From: Aquincola tertiaricarbonis
GTDB lineage: Bacteria > Pseudomonadota > Gammaproteobacteria > Burkholderiales > Burkholderiaceae_C
Direction: 5' to 3'
NCBI RefSeq assembly: GCF_023573145.1
Contig: NZ_CP097636.1
Location: forward strand, 1,736,001 to 1,800,000
DNA: 64,000 bases
The stretch's first letter is position 1. Every line of letters begins with the position of its first letter. Shown here piece after piece: positions 54,412-64,000 of the stretch. A program made the translations under genes and the position numbers. A model generated the notes under the pieces. That model saw nothing but the letters and a program-made list of their open reading frames with translations, did no database searches and had not been told where the DNA came from.

Positions 54412-55620
54412 TCACGTTCTTGCAGCCAGGGCCGTTGCACAGGCAGCTGCGCTGGCCCAGGCCCACTGGAAGTTGTAGCCGCCCAGCCAGCCGGTCACGT
54501 CCGTCACCTCGCCGATGAAGTGCAGCCCGGGCTGCAGCCGGCTCTCCATGGTCTGCTGGTTCAGCTCGCGGGTGTCCACGCCGCCGGCGGTCACTTCGGC
54601 CTTGCGCCAGCCTTCGCTGCCGTCGGGCTGCAGCTGCCAGCCGCCCAGGCTGGCGCCCAGCGCTTCCAGGTCGCGGTCGCGCGCCTGCGGCATCGGCAGG
54701 CTGGCGTCCAGGCCCTGGCGCTGCACCCAGGTGTCGGCCAGGCGCTGCGGCAGCTGCGCCGCCAGTTCGTTGCCCAGCTGCCGCTTGGAGCGGGCCTTGG
54801 CCGCCTTCAATTCGGTGGCCAGGTCGCGTCCCGGCGCCAGGTCGATGGTGATGGGCTCGCCCGGCCGCCAGTAGCTGGACACCTGCAGCACCGCCGGGCC
54901 GCTCAGGCCGCGGTGGGTGAACAGCAGGTCTTCCAGGAAGCGCGTGCGCTTCTTGCCGCTGCCGGCGTCGATCAGCACTTCCAGCGACAGGCCGGCCAGC
55001 GCCGCAAACGGCGCCCAATCCTGCGCGGGGAAGGTGAGGGGCACCAGCGCCGGTCGCGGCTCCACGATGCGGTGGCCGAACTGGCGCGCCAGCCGGTGGC
55101 CGAAGTCGGTGGCGCCGATCTTGGGAATCGACAGGCCGCCGGTGGCCACCACCAGCCGCGGCGCGCTCACGCTGCCGCGGTCGGTGTCCACCTCGTAGCC
55201 GGCGGCGCCGTGGCGCACCGCCCGCACCGCGCAGGGCTGCCAGCGCTCCACGCTGCCGGCCTCGCACTCGGCCAGCAGCATCTCGATGATGCGTTCGGAG
55301 CCCTGGTCGCAGAACAGCTGGCCGCGGTGCTTTTCATGAAAGCCGATGCCGTGGCGCTGCAGCAGCGCGATGAAGTCCTGCGGCGTGTAGCGCGCCAGCG
55401 CCGAGCGGCAGAAGTGCGGGTTGTCGGACAGGAACTGCGCCGGCGTGGTGTCGCGGTTGGTGAAGTTGCAGCGGCCCCCGCCCGAGATGCGGATCTTCTC
55501 GGCCACCTTGGCCGCATGGTCCAGCAGCAGCACGCGGGCGCCCATCTGGCCGGCCATGGCGGCGCAGTGCAGGCCGGCGGCGCCGGCCCCGAGGATGATC
55601 GCGTCGTAGGAATGCAGCAT
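54412..55620 (-). CDS. NAD(P)/FAD-dependent oxidoreductase of the HI0933/BaiN family
   Basis: The 402-residue flavoprotein has an N-terminal dinucleotide-binding motif ([19 protein letters not shown]), the family signature [14 protein letters not shown], and a second conserved end [19 protein letters not shown]. The middle contains [15 protein letters not shown]. The substrate is not known for most members. It diverges from trkA across 62 bp. Confidence 0.92.
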   Translation of the reverse strand: MLHSYDAIILGAGAAGLHCAAMAGQMGARVLLLDHAAKVAEKIRISGGGRCNFTNRDTTPAQFLSDNPHFCRSALARYTPQDFIALLQRHGIGFHEKHRGQLFCDQGSERIIEMLLAECEAGSVERWQPCAVRAVRHGAAGYEVDTDRGSVSAPRLVVATGGLSIPKIGATDFGHRLARQFGHRIVEPRPALVPLTFPAQDWAPFAALAGLSLEVLIDAGSGKKRTRFLEDLLFTHRGLSGPAVLQVSSYWRPGEPITIDLAPGRDLATELKAAKARSKRQLGNELAAQLPQRLADTWVQRQGLDASLPMPQARDRDLEALGASLGGWQLQPDGSEGWRKAEVTAGGVDTRELNQQTMESRLQPGLHFIGEVTDVTGWLGGYNFQWAWASAAACATALAART

Positions 55621-55682
55621 GGGCGCGGATCATAGGGGCGCGCCTGCGGCGGGGCGGCAGCGCAAACCTACACTGCCGCGCC

Positions 55683-57095
55683 ATGAACATCCTGATCATC
55701 GGGGCAGGGCGGGTCGGCGAGAGCGTGGCCGAGAGCCTGGTCTCCGAACGCAACGACATCACCCTGGTGGACACCGACCCGCGGCGCCTGGCGGCGCTGC
55801 AGGACCGGCTCGACCTGCGCGGCGTGGCCGGCAACGGCATCCAGCCGTCGGTGCTGCGCGAAGCAGGCGCGCAGGACTGCGACATGCTGATCGCCTGCGC
55901 CGCGGCCGACGAAACCAACCTGGTGGCCTGCAAGGTGGCGCGTGAGCTGTTCCAGGTGCCGACGACGATCGCGCGGCTGCGCTCGCCCGAGTTCGAGCCC
56001 GGCTCACCGCTGCTGGCCCGCGGCACCGGCTTCGGCGTCGATGAGGTGATCTGCCCCGAGGCCTCGGTCACCCGCTACCTGCGCAAGCTGATCGACTACC
56101 CCGAGGCGCTGCAGGTGCTGGAGTTCGTCGGCGGCCTGGTAAGCCTGATCACCGTGCGCGCGGTGCGCGGCGGCGCGATGGTGCAGCACAGCCTGGCCGA
56201 GCTGCCGCAGTTGGTGCCCGGCGCCGACATGCGCATCGTGGCCCTCTACCGCGGCAATACCTCGGTACCGCTGGAAGGCAGCACCCGCATCGCCGCCGGC
56301 GACGAGGTGTTCGTGCTGGCGGCCACCGCCCATGTGCGCCAGGTGCTGGGCGCGCTGCGGCAGATGGACCGGCCCACCCGCCGCCTGATGATCGCCGGTG
56401 GTGGCCGCGTGGGCCTGCGGCTGGCGCGCGAGCTGGAGGGCAGCTGCGAGATCAAGCTGATCGAGGTGAACGCCGAGCGCTGCGATTACCTGGCCACCCA
56501 GCTGAAGGGCAGCACGCTGGTGCTGAACGGCGACTCCACCGACGAAGACCTGATGGAGGACGAGAACGTCCGCGACATGGACCTCTTCGCGGCGCTGACC
56601 AGCGACGACGAGGACAACATCATGGCCTGCCTGATGGCCAAGCGGCTGGGCGCGCGGCGGGTGCTGGCGCTGATCAACCGCCGCGCCTATGCCGACCTGG
56701 TGCAGGGCACGCAGATCGACATCGCGATCTCGCCTTCGCACACCGTGATCGGCGAGCTGCTCGCCCACATCCGCCGCGGCGACGTGGAGGCGGTGCACAG
56801 CCTGCGCCGCGGCACCGCCGAGGCGCTGGAGATCGTGGCCCGCGGCACGGCCCGCCAGTCCAAGGTGGTGGGCCGGCGGGTGGAGGAGATCGCGCTGCCG
56901 CGCGGCGCGCAGATCGGCGCGCTGGTGCGCGGCCTGGGGGCGGCGGACTCCGGGGCGCACACGGCGCCGCGCGTGATCATGGCCCACCACGACACGGTGA
57001 TCGAGACCGACGACCACGTGATCGTGTTCCTGCCGCACAAGCGCATGGTGCGTGAGGTGGAGCGGCTGTTCCAGGTCGGCGCCACCTTCTTCTGA
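55683..57095 (+). CDS. trkA: Trk potassium uptake regulatory protein TrkA
   Basis: The 470-residue cytoplasmic protein has two tandem RCK domains. Each begins with a nucleotide-binding motif: IIGAGRVGESVAESL near residue 4 and IAGGGRVGLRLAREL near residue 237. Each is followed by a TrkA_C domain, the first covering LVSLITVRAVRGGAMV. Binding of NAD(H) or ATP gates TrkH. It lies two bases before trkH, so the pair is one operon. Confidence 0.96.
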   Translation: MNILIIGAGRVGESVAESLVSERNDITLVDTDPRRLAALQDRLDLRGVAGNGIQPSVLREAGAQDCDMLIACAAADETNLVACKVARELFQVPTTIARLRSPEFEPGSPLLARGTGFGVDEVICPEASVTRYLRKLIDYPEALQVLEFVGGLVSLITVRAVRGGAMVQHSLAELPQLVPGADMRIVALYRGNTSVPLEGSTRIAAGDEVFVLAATAHVRQVLGALRQMDRPTRRLMIAGGGRVGLRLARELEGSCEIKLIEVNAERCDYLATQLKGSTLVLNGDSTDEDLMEDENVRDMDLFAALTSDDEDNIMACLMAKRLGARRVLALINRRAYADLVQGTQIDIAISPSHTVIGELLAHIRRGDVEAVHSLRRGTAEALEIVARGTARQSKVVGRRVEEIALPRGAQIGALVRGLGAADSGAHTAPRVIMAHHDTVIETDDHVIVFLPHKRMVREVERLFQVGATFF

Positions 57096-57097
57096 CG

Positions 57098-58633
57098 ATG
57101 CCGCGCCTTCATGACGAGCGCCGCGCCCGGCGCGCCGCGCGCTACCGCCGCAGCCGGCTGCTGCAGACCGCCTGGGGCAACACCGTGCTGCCGCTGTTGC
57201 CCATCGTGGGCTTCATCGTGCTGGTGTTCGCCTCCACCATGCTGGTGCCGCTGGGCTTTGCGTGGGTGGGCGGCGATTCGGCGCTGTACGACCATGGGCT
57301 GTCGCTGCTGATCACCGCCGTCAGCGGCAGCCTGATGTGGATGGTGGGCCGGCGCTACCAGCGCGAGCTGCAGCCGCGCGACGGCTTTCTGCTGGTGGCG
57401 CTGGTGTGGACGCTGCTGCCCGGCTTTGCCAGCCTGCCGCTGCTGTTCAACCTGCCCGGCATGCGCTTCACCGACGCGTACTTCGAGGCGATGTCGGCCT
57501 TCACCGCCACCGGCGCCACCGTGCTCACCGGGCTGGACACGCTGCCGCTGTCCATCAACGTGTGGCGCTGCTTCCTGCAGTTCGTCGGCGGGCTGGGCAT
57601 CATCGTGCTGGTGGTGGCCGTGCTGCCGCTGCTGGGCGTGGGCGGTTCGCAGCTCTTCAAGGCCGAGACGCCCGGCCCGATGAAGGAGGCCAAGCTCACC
57701 CCGCGCATCGCCGAGACGGCGCGCGGCCTGTGGGTGGTGTACGTGGTGCTCACCGGCGCCTGCCTGCTGGCCTACCGCGCCGCGGGCATGAACTGGGCCG
57801 ATGCCTTCATGCATGCCTGCAGCACCGTGGGGCTGGGCGGTTTCAGCAATTACGACAACGGCTTCGGCCACTGGGACTCGCCGCTGCTGGACGGCGTGGC
57901 CATGGTGTTCATGCTGCTGGCCGGCATCAACTTCGCGCGCTACTTCGTGGTGTGGCGCAGCCGCTCGCTGCGGCCGCTGCTGCAGTGCACCGAGGCGCGC
58001 TGGTACCTGGGCTGGATCGTCGCCACCATCGCGGTGATCGCGCTGCGCATGCTGGCCGACGGCAGCTACACCGATGTGTGGCAGATGCTGCGGCACGTCA
58101 GCTTCCACGTGGTGTCGCTGGCCACCACCACCGGCTTCGCCTCCACCGACTATGAGCAGTGGCCGGTGTTCGCGCCGGTGGCGATGGTGATGCTGGGCTG
58201 CTTTGCCAGCTGCGCCGGCTCCACCGGCGGCGGCATCAAGATGGTCCGCATGATCCTGCTGCTCAAGCAGGCGCAGCAGGAGCTGGTGCGCATCGTCCAC
58301 CCGCGGGTGGTCAATCCGGTGCTGTTCAACGGCCAGCGGGTGACGCCCACCGTGCTGTCGTCGGTGCTGGCCTTCATGCTGATCTACGGCGGCTCGATGA
58401 TCGTGCTCACGCTGCTGCTGCTGCTCACCGGGCTCGACCTGGTGAGTGCCTTCGCCGCGGTGGTGGCCTGCGTCAACAACATCGGCCCCGGCCTCGGCGA
58501 CGTCGGTCCGTCGGCCAATTTCCAGGGCCTGACCGACCTGCAGACCTGGGTCTGCACCTTCGGCATGTTGCTGGGCCGACTCGAATTGCTGACGATCTGG
58601 GTATTGTTCACGCCCCAGTTCTGGAGAAAGTAG
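57098..58633 (+). CDS. trkH: Trk potassium transporter channel TrkH
   Basis: The 511-residue inner-membrane protein has four pore loops. They are visible in MSAFTATGATVLTGLD, ACSTVGLGGFSNYDNGFG, SLATTTGFASTDYEQWP and VACVNNIGPGLGDVGP, each ending in the selectivity glycine. ASCAGSTGGGIKMVRMILL is another conserved segment. It follows trkA after two bases. Confidence 0.96.
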   Translation: MPRLHDERRARRAARYRRSRLLQTAWGNTVLPLLPIVGFIVLVFASTMLVPLGFAWVGGDSALYDHGLSLLITAVSGSLMWMVGRRYQRELQPRDGFLLVALVWTLLPGFASLPLLFNLPGMRFTDAYFEAMSAFTATGATVLTGLDTLPLSINVWRCFLQFVGGLGIIVLVVAVLPLLGVGGSQLFKAETPGPMKEAKLTPRIAETARGLWVVYVVLTGACLLAYRAAGMNWADAFMHACSTVGLGGFSNYDNGFGHWDSPLLDGVAMVFMLLAGINFARYFVVWRSRSLRPLLQCTEARWYLGWIVATIAVIALRMLADGSYTDVWQMLRHVSFHVVSLATTTGFASTDYEQWPVFAPVAMVMLGCFASCAGSTGGGIKMVRMILLLKQAQQELVRIVHPRVVNPVLFNGQRVTPTVLSSVLAFMLIYGGSMIVLTLLLLLTGLDLVSAFAAVVACVNNIGPGLGDVGPSANFQGLTDLQTWVCTFGMLLGRLELLTIWVLFTPQFWRK

Positions 58634-58753
58634 CTTTGTCAAGGGCACTTTTGCGGCAATAGCCGGTTCAAGTTGCCTCCGTGACGTCCGATACACCCTG
58701 CAGATTCCCGGGCGCCATCCTCCTGATGGCCTCCGTCTGCACAGGATGTATCG

Positions 58754-59959
58754 ATGCAAGAAGTAGTCAAGCAGGGCCCTGCGGCTCCCGCTGCCAAAGC
58801 GGGCAGGTGGGGCCCACGGTGGATGGCCGCTGTACCCGGCCTGGCCGGTGCCATCGCGGTGGTCAGTCTGGCCCCCGGTGGCTGGCTGGCAGGCGGCACG
58901 GCGGCGGCGCTGGTGGCTGCGGCCGCCCTGGCGGCCTACCTGGTCGGGCAGGCGGTGGTACGGGACACCCAGGCCCTCGAGCGCTACGTGGCCAGCCACC
59001 AGCAGCTGGGCGAGGCGCTGGCGCCGGTGTGGAGCGGCCACATCGAGAACTCGCGCTACCAGATGGAAAGCGCGATCGCCGCGCTCACCGGCCAGTTCGC
59101 CGGCATCGTCGACAAGCTCGACCGCGCGGTGAAGGTGTCGGACGGCTCCACCCAGGGCGGCGAAGCCTGCCTGCTGTCGGTGTTCAACCGCAGCGAGGAG
59201 CAGCTGTCGTCGGTCGTCAGCTCGCTGGAAGCGGCCAACCAGGGCAAGGCCCAGCTGGTGGCCCAGGTGCAGCAGCTCAGCCAGTTCATCCAGGAACTTC
59301 AGCAGATGGCCACCGACGTGGCCGCCATCGCCGCGCAGACCAACCTGCTGGCCGTCAATGCCGCGATCGAGGCCGCCCGCGCGGGCGAGGCCGGTCGCGG
59401 CTTCGGCGTGCTGGCGCAGGAAGTGCGCAAGCTCTCGTCGATGTCGGGCGACACCGGCAAGCGCATCGCCGACAAGGTGCGGCTGGTCAGTGACGCCATC
59501 GTCGCGGCCAGCGCCGCGTCGGCCGCCACCAGCAGCGCCGATGAAGCCTCGATGCAGGGCGCCCGCGACGTCATCGCCTCGGTGCTGCACGACCTGCGCC
59601 AGGTGACCGATGGCCTGGCCCATTCCACCGAGGTGCTGAAGAACGAAAGCATCGGCATCCAGGGCGAGATTTCCGGTGCCCTGGTGGCGCTGCAGTTCCA
59701 GGACCGGGTGAGCCAGATGCTCACCCACGTCAAGCAGAACATCGCGCGCCTGCCCGAGACGCTGGCCGACAACCACCGCCAGTTCGCCGAGTCCCAGGTG
59801 CTGACCCCGGTGTCCGCCGCCGGCCTGCTGGCCGAGCTGCAAAGCACCTACGCGATGGCCGACGAGCACCAGGTGCACCACGTGCAGCAGGGCAGCGCCA
59901 GCCGCGCCAAGGCCCCGGTGGCCGTGGCCGCGACCGAATCCGAGATCACCTTCTTCTGA
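58754..59959 (+). CDS. Short methyl-accepting chemotaxis protein
   Basis: The 401-residue receptor has two closely spaced N-terminal membrane segments (about 28-45 and 48-70) with almost no periplasmic loop. It has no recognised ligand-binding domain or HAMP. The signalling hairpin tip lies near residue 195 ([22 protein letters not shown], then [19 protein letters not shown]). It ends ESEITFF, a short aromatic tail that might tether adaptation enzymes. It starts the chemotaxis row. Confidence 0.87.
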   Translation: MQEVVKQGPAAPAAKAGRWGPRWMAAVPGLAGAIAVVSLAPGGWLAGGTAAALVAAAALAAYLVGQAVVRDTQALERYVASHQQLGEALAPVWSGHIENSRYQMESAIAALTGQFAGIVDKLDRAVKVSDGSTQGGEACLLSVFNRSEEQLSSVVSSLEAANQGKAQLVAQVQQLSQFIQELQQMATDVAAIAAQTNLLAVNAAIEAARAGEAGRGFGVLAQEVRKLSSMSGDTGKRIADKVRLVSDAIVAASAASAATSSADEASMQGARDVIASVLHDLRQVTDGLAHSTEVLKNESIGIQGEISGALVALQFQDRVSQMLTHVKQNIARLPETLADNHRQFAESQVLTPVSAAGLLAELQSTYAMADEHQVHHVQQGSASRAKAPVAVAATESEITFF

Positions 59960-59973
59960 CGCAGTAACACGCC

Positions 59974-60342
59974 ATGGCCAAAACCATCATGATCATCGAC
60001 GACTCCGCCTCGCTCCGGCAGGTGGTGGGCATTTCGCTGCGCAATGCAGGTTATGACGTGCTGGAGGGCTGCGACGGCAAGGACGCGCTGTCCAAGCTCA
60101 AGGGCCAGAAGGTCCACCTGATGATCAGCGACGTGAACATGCCCAACATGGACGGCATCAGCTTCGTCAAGGCGGTCAAGCAGAACCCGGCCTACAAGTT
60201 CACGCCCATCGTGATGCTGACCACCGAGACGGCGGACAGCAAGAAGGCCGAGGGCCAGGCCGCCGGCGCCAAGGCCTGGGTGACCAAGCCCTTCAAGCCC
60301 GAGCAGCTGCTGGGCGTGGTGCAAAAGCTGGTGCTGCCGTGA
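59974..60342 (+). CDS. cheY: CheY-type response regulator
   Basis: The 122-residue single receiver domain has the acidic pair D9/D10, phosphoacceptor D53 (LMISDVNMPNMDG), the threonine in MLTTETADSKK, and lysine in WVTKPFKPEQL. It carries CheA phosphate to the flagellar motor or another output. It lies 14 bp after the receptor gene and overlaps the STAS gene by one base. Confidence 0.93.
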   Translation: MAKTIMIIDDSASLRQVVGISLRNAGYDVLEGCDGKDALSKLKGQKVHLMISDVNMPNMDGISFVKAVKQNPAYKFTPIVMLTTETADSKKAEGQAAGAKAWVTKPFKPEQLLGVVQKLVLP

Positions 60343-60638
60343 TGAGCGCCGCCGCTGCCGACACCGCGGTGCAGCCTTCGCTGCGCCTGGACGGTGAACT
60401 CACCATCTACCGCGCCGGCGAACTCAAGCCGGTGATCCTGGATGCGGTGCGCCGCGCCGCCGAGCCGGCCATCGACCTGTCGGAGATCAGCGAGATCGAC
60501 ACCGCGGGCGTGCAGCTGCTGCTGCTGGCCCGGCGCGAAGCCGCCTCGCTCGACCGCCAGCTGGCCCTGGTGGCACCCAGCAACGCCGTGCGCGAAGCCT
60601 TCGAGCTGCTGGCGCTGCCGCTCGACGCGGCCGCCTGA
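60342..60638 (+). CDS. STAS-domain protein in the chemotaxis cluster
   Basis: The 98-residue protein is a single STAS domain (LRLDGELTIYRAGELKPVIL, then IDLSEISEIDTAGVQLLLLA). The usual phosphorylatable serine position holds threonine (DTAG). The gene lies between cheY and cheA. A role in modulating CheA or a partner-switch is inference. The start is ATG at 60342; a GTG one codon earlier is possible. Confidence 0.86.
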   Translation: MSAAAADTAVQPSLRLDGELTIYRAGELKPVILDAVRRAAEPAIDLSEISEIDTAGVQLLLLARREAASLDRQLALVAPSNAVREAFELLALPLDAAA

Positions 60639-60678
60639 TGCCCTTCCTTCCTCTTGCGCACGCAGTGACGAGACCCTC

Positions 60679-62772
60679 ATGAACCTCGACCAGGCCCTGC
60701 AGACCTTCATCGTGGAAAGCCGCGAACTCCTCGAGCAGATGGAGGACGCGCTGCTGTCGCTCGGCCACCTCGACGAGGCAGGCACCGGCGAAGCGGTCAA
60801 TGCCATCTTCCGCGCGGCCCACACCATCAAGGGCTCGTCGGGCCTGTTCGGGCTGGACGACATCGTCGCCTTCACCCACGTGGTGGAAAGCGTGCTGGAC
60901 GACGTGCGCGCCGGCCACCTGCGCACCGACGACGCGCTGATCGCGCTGCTGCTGGCCTGCGGCGACCACATCGGCGCGCTGGTGGCCGCGGTGGCCGACG
61001 GCGGCACGCCCGATGCGGCGCTGCTGGCCAACGGCGCGCCGCTGGTGGCGCGGCTGCAGGTGTACCTGGGCGGTGGCGAAGCCGCCAGCCCGGCCGAGGC
61101 CACCGATGCCCCCACAGCTGCCGCCGGCGGCGAGGGCGACTGGCGCATCCAGGTGCAGTTCGGCCAGGGCGTGCTGCGCAACGGCATGGACCCGCTGGCC
61201 TTCATCCGCTACCTGGGCACGCTGGGCCGCATCGAGCAGATCGCTACCGATGCTGCCGCACTGCCCGAGGCCGACGAGATGGACCCCGAGTGCTGCTACC
61301 TGGGCTTCGACATCCGCCTGCGCAGCGAGGCCGACCAGGCCGCGATCGAGTCGGTGTTCGAGTTCGTGCGCGACGACTGCGTGCTGCAGATCGGCCGCGA
61401 CCAGCCGCCGGCCGGCGCGCCGGTGGCCGCGCAAACGGTGGCCGCTCAGGCTGCACCCGAGGCCGCTGCGCCGGCCGCCGTGGCTGCGGCCGAGGCACCC
61501 GCCGCCGACCGCCAGCCGCGGGCCCGCGAGGGCCGCAGCAGCGAGAGCCAGTCGATCCGCGTGGACGCGGCCAAGCTCGACCAGCTGATCGACCAGGTGG
61601 GTGAACTCATCATCGCCGCCGCCGGTGCCAACCTGGCGGCCCGCAAGCGCCGCGACCCCGAGCTGGCCGAGCTGAACGACGCCGTGAGCCAGCTGGTGGA
61701 GCAGGTGCGCGACAGCGCGCTGCAGCTGCGCATGGTCAAGATCGGCGCCACCTTCAACCGCTTCCAGCGCGTGGTGCACGACGTGGCCCGCGAACTGGGC
61801 AAGGACATCGCGCTGGAAGTCAGCGGCGAGGACACCGAGCTGGACAAGACGGTGGTCGAGCGCATCGGCGATCCGCTGACCCACCTGGTGCGCAACTCGA
61901 TGGACCACGGCATCGAGCCGGCCGACGTGCGCGCGCAGCGCGGCAAGCCGGCGCGTGGCACGGTGCGCCTCAACGCCTTCCACGACTCGGGCAGCATCGT
62001 CATCGAAGTCAGCGACGACGGTGGCGGCCTGAACCGCGAACGCATCCTGGCCAAGGCCGTGGAGCGTGGCCTGGTGGAAGCCGGCCGCCAGCTCACCGAC
62101 AGCGAGACCTACAACCTCATCTTCGAGCCGGGCTTCTCCACGGCCGAGCAGATCACCAACCTGTCCGGCCGCGGCGTGGGCATGGACGTGGTCAAGCGCA
62201 ACATCACCGCGCTGCGCGGCAGCGTCGACATCAGCAGCCGGCCGGGCGAGGGCACCACGGTCACGGTGCGGCTGCCGCTCACGCTGGCCATCATCGAAGG
62301 CTTCCAGCTGGCCGTGGGCAAATCGGTCTTCGTGGTGCCGCTGGACGTGGTGGAGGAGTGCATCGAGTACACCCCCGCGCCGGTGGCCGAAGGCGAGGTG
62401 CGCAACGACTACACCGACCTGCGCGGCGAGGTGCTGCCGCTGATCCGCCTGCGCGAGATGTTCGAGCTGGACGGCGAGCCCGGCCGGCGCCAGAACATCT
62501 GCGTGGTGCGCCACGGCGCCCAGAAAGTGGGCCTGGTGGTGGACACGCTGCTCGGCGAGTTCCAGACCGTCATCAAGCCGCTGTCCAAGATGTTCGCCCA
62601 GGTCAAGGGCATCAGCGGCTCCAGCATCCGCGGCAGCGGCGATGTCGCCCTGATCCTCGATGTGCCGGCCCTCATCGGCCAGGCGCTGCACGTCAGTCAT
62701 CGTGCGGTGGAGCGGGGCACGGCCCCCGCGGCCGCCCCAGCTTCCGTCACCGGGCCGGCGACTGCGCGTTGA
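60679..62772 (+). CDS. cheA: Chemotaxis histidine kinase CheA
   Basis: The 697-residue kinase has an N-terminal HPt domain with H48 ([16 protein letters not shown]). A less usual domain at about 155-245 replaces the CheY-binding P2. The dimerisation domain begins near 290 ([19 protein letters not shown]). The ATPase has the N box [12 protein letters not shown] near 402, [14 protein letters not shown], and [13 protein letters not shown] near 497. A CheW-like domain follows to the C-terminus. The ATG at 60679 begins [13 protein letters not shown]. It lies 40 bp before a receptor gene. Confidence 0.95.
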   Translation: MNLDQALQTFIVESRELLEQMEDALLSLGHLDEAGTGEAVNAIFRAAHTIKGSSGLFGLDDIVAFTHVVESVLDDVRAGHLRTDDALIALLLACGDHIGALVAAVADGGTPDAALLANGAPLVARLQVYLGGGEAASPAEATDAPTAAAGGEGDWRIQVQFGQGVLRNGMDPLAFIRYLGTLGRIEQIATDAAALPEADEMDPECCYLGFDIRLRSEADQAAIESVFEFVRDDCVLQIGRDQPPAGAPVAAQTVAAQAAPEAAAPAAVAAAEAPAADRQPRAREGRSSESQSIRVDAAKLDQLIDQVGELIIAAAGANLAARKRRDPELAELNDAVSQLVEQVRDSALQLRMVKIGATFNRFQRVVHDVARELGKDIALEVSGEDTELDKTVVERIGDPLTHLVRNSMDHGIEPADVRAQRGKPARGTVRLNAFHDSGSIVIEVSDDGGGLNRERILAKAVERGLVEAGRQLTDSETYNLIFEPGFSTAEQITNLSGRGVGMDVVKRNITALRGSVDISSRPGEGTTVTVRLPLTLAIIEGFQLAVGKSVFVVPLDVVEECIEYTPAPVAEGEVRNDYTDLRGEVLPLIRLREMFELDGEPGRRQNICVVRHGAQKVGLVVDTLLGEFQTVIKPLSKMFAQVKGISGSSIRGSGDVALILDVPALIGQALHVSHRAVERGTAPAAAPASVTGPATAR

Positions 62773-62812
62773 GCGCATCCGCAGTCACTGTCCAGCAGTT
62801 TCAAGGACCTCC

Positions 62813-64000
62813 ATGTTTTCCAACTTCAAGATCGGTACCCGGTTGATCACCGGCTTCCTCGTGGTGGCAGGCATCAGCGGCGTGATGGGCGGCGTGGCGC
62901 TGCACAACGCCTCGCAGATGAACAGCCTGGCCGAAGGCATGTACAGCCGCGAGCTGATGGGCCTGTCGCACATCAAGGAAGCCAACATCCAGCTGGTGGC
63001 CATCGGCCGCGCACGCTCCAACTACCTGCTGGCCACCACGCAAGAAGAGCGTGACCGCCACGTGGCTGCCATTGGCAAGTACAGCGAGGCCGCCAAGGCC
63101 AGCCTGGACAAGGCGCGGCCGCTGTTTGTCACCGAGCGTGCGAAGGAGCTGTTCGCCACCGCCGGCAAGACCTGGGACGACTACCAGGCCGACATGAAGC
63201 ATGCGCTGGAGCTGGCTTCGCGCACCAAGCTGGCCGAGCGCAGCGACGAGCTGATCGCTTCGCTGGCCAAGGTGCGTGAACGCGCTGATGCGCTGGACGG
63301 CATGCTGGGCGAGCTGACCGACCAGAAGGAAAAGCGCGCCGAAGCCGCCAACGACGAGGTGGAGGCGCTCTACAACAGCAGCCGCAACGCGATGATCGCG
63401 CTGGTGACGGGCGGCCTGCTGCTGGGTGTGCTGCTGGGTGTGTTCATCAGCCGCAGCGTGACGCGGCCGCTGACCCGCGCCGTCAAGGCCGCCGATGCGC
63501 TGGCCGAGGGCGACCTGACGGTGACGCTGGAGCCGCAGGGCAAGGACGAGACCGCGATGTTGCTGCGCGCCATGCAGAACATGGTCGACAAGCTGTCGCG
63601 CGTGGTGCAGGAAGTGAACACCAGTGCCCAGGGCCTGGCCAGCGCTTCTGAAGAGGTGAGCGCCACCGCGCAATCGTTGAGCCAGGCGGCCAGCGAGCAG
63701 GCTGCGGGCGTGGAAGAAACCAGCGCGTCGATCGAGCAGATGACCTCGTCGATCGCGCAGAACACCGACAACGCCAAGGTGACGGACGGCATGGCCAGCA
63801 AGGCCGCCACCGAGGCGACCGAGGGTGGCGAAGCGGTCAAGCAGACGGTGAGTGCGATGAAGCAGATTGCGCACAAGATCACCATCATCGACGACATCGC
63901 CTACCAGACCAACCTGCTGGCGCTGAACGCCGCCATCGAAGCGGCGCGTGCCGGCGAGCACGGCAAGGGCTTTGCCGTGGTGGCGGCCGAAGTGCGCAAG
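62813..64000 (+). CDS. Methyl-accepting chemotaxis protein, 5' part only
   Basis: The gene is cut by the right edge after 396 codons. Residues 1-30 form the first membrane segment ([17 protein letters not shown]), a 4HB-type ligand-binding domain follows to about 185, and the second membrane segment is near 190-215 ([20 protein letters not shown]). A HAMP domain follows ([18 protein letters not shown]). The signalling domain includes [16 protein letters not shown] and reaches the tip ([20 protein letters not shown]), where the window ends. AAGGA lies before the ATG. Confidence 0.93.
   Translation, partial: MFSNFKIGTRLITGFLVVAGISGVMGGVALHNASQMNSLAEGMYSRELMGLSHIKEANIQLVAIGRARSNYLLATTQEERDRHVAAIGKYSEAAKASLDKARPLFVTERAKELFATAGKTWDDYQADMKHALELASRTKLAERSDELIASLAKVRERADALDGMLGELTDQKEKRAEAANDEVEALYNSSRNAMIALVTGGLLLGVLLGVFISRSVTRPLTRAVKAADALAEGDLTVTLEPQGKDETAMLLRAMQNMVDKLSRVVQEVNTSAQGLASASEEVSATAQSLSQAASEQAAGVEETSASIEQMTSSIAQNTDNAKVTDGMASKAATEATEGGEAVKQTVSAMKQIAHKITIIDDIAYQTNLLALNAAIEAARAGEHGKGFAVVAAEVRK

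Noticed and set aside
56687..59881. A 1,064-codon open frame on the minus strand
   Set aside because: It is antisense to trkA, trkH and the receptor gene, rich in histidine, glutamine and arginine, and shows no family motif. It is an artefact of GC-rich codon use in the opposite frame.

Overview
The window is GC-rich, tightly packed bacterial DNA. Its gene content points to a betaproteobacterium of the order Burkholderiales: a Bug/TctC-type solute receptor, a Burkholderiales-type porin, TRAP transporter genes, PEP-CTERM proteins, an rpsU/yqeY neighbourhood, and an eno-ftsB-kdsA-pyrG block. The relatives that come to mind are Rubrivivax, Leptothrix and Ideonella; this placement is inference from gene content, not from a marker-gene search. 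No rRNA, tRNA or CRISPR array was recognised.

Region 1 (1-16.5 kb) holds a truncated lipoprotein hydrolase, an Aer-type redox receptor, a catalase-tail-like protein, and the creBC two-component system with its probable target creD, which has a candidate CreB site upstream. These are followed by a YdjM-like membrane protein, mutL, a DedA protein, a PEP-CTERM protein, tsaE-amiC, queG, an auxin-efflux-type carrier, a Bug receptor and xerD. Copies of one GC-rich palindromic repeat lie just 3' of aer, creC and dedA; the dedA copy supplies its last codons.

Region 2 (16.5-40 kb) is housekeeping: porin, MarC, an amino-acid ABC permease and receptor, a ferritin-like DUF455 protein, hslO, pnuC with a NadR-like kinase, then pyrG-kdsA-DUF1330-eno-ftsB. 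After these come a hydrolase, mutS coupled to an Anbu proteasome homologue, a second PEP-CTERM protein, suhB, trmJ, cysE, darP-mogA-FecR/LysM, and pmbA.

Region 3 (40-47 kb) is a TRAP transporter, with dctP facing dctQM. An IS1182-family element with 11-bp inverted repeats and a 4-bp target duplication sits exactly in the loop of the predicted dctP terminator. A Phd/YefM-RelE/ParE toxin-antitoxin pair follows it. Then come a small DUF442 protein and yqeY.

Region 4 (47.1-54.0 kb) is an accessory island between yqeY and rpsU, genes that are neighbours in many proteobacteria. It has an IS91-type transposase with its tyrosine recombinase, then integron gene cassettes without an integron integrase: a well-formed 84-bp attC site, two A+T-richer hypothetical genes whose stop codons lie inside attC core sites, and a third attC with a damaged outer core. 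An IS1111/IS110-type element lies at an attC core. A transposase fragment and a decayed HigBA-like module close the island.

Region 5 (54-64 kb) has rpsU, a flavoprotein, trkA-trkH, and a chemotaxis cluster (receptor, cheY, STAS protein, cheA, a second receptor) that runs off the right edge.
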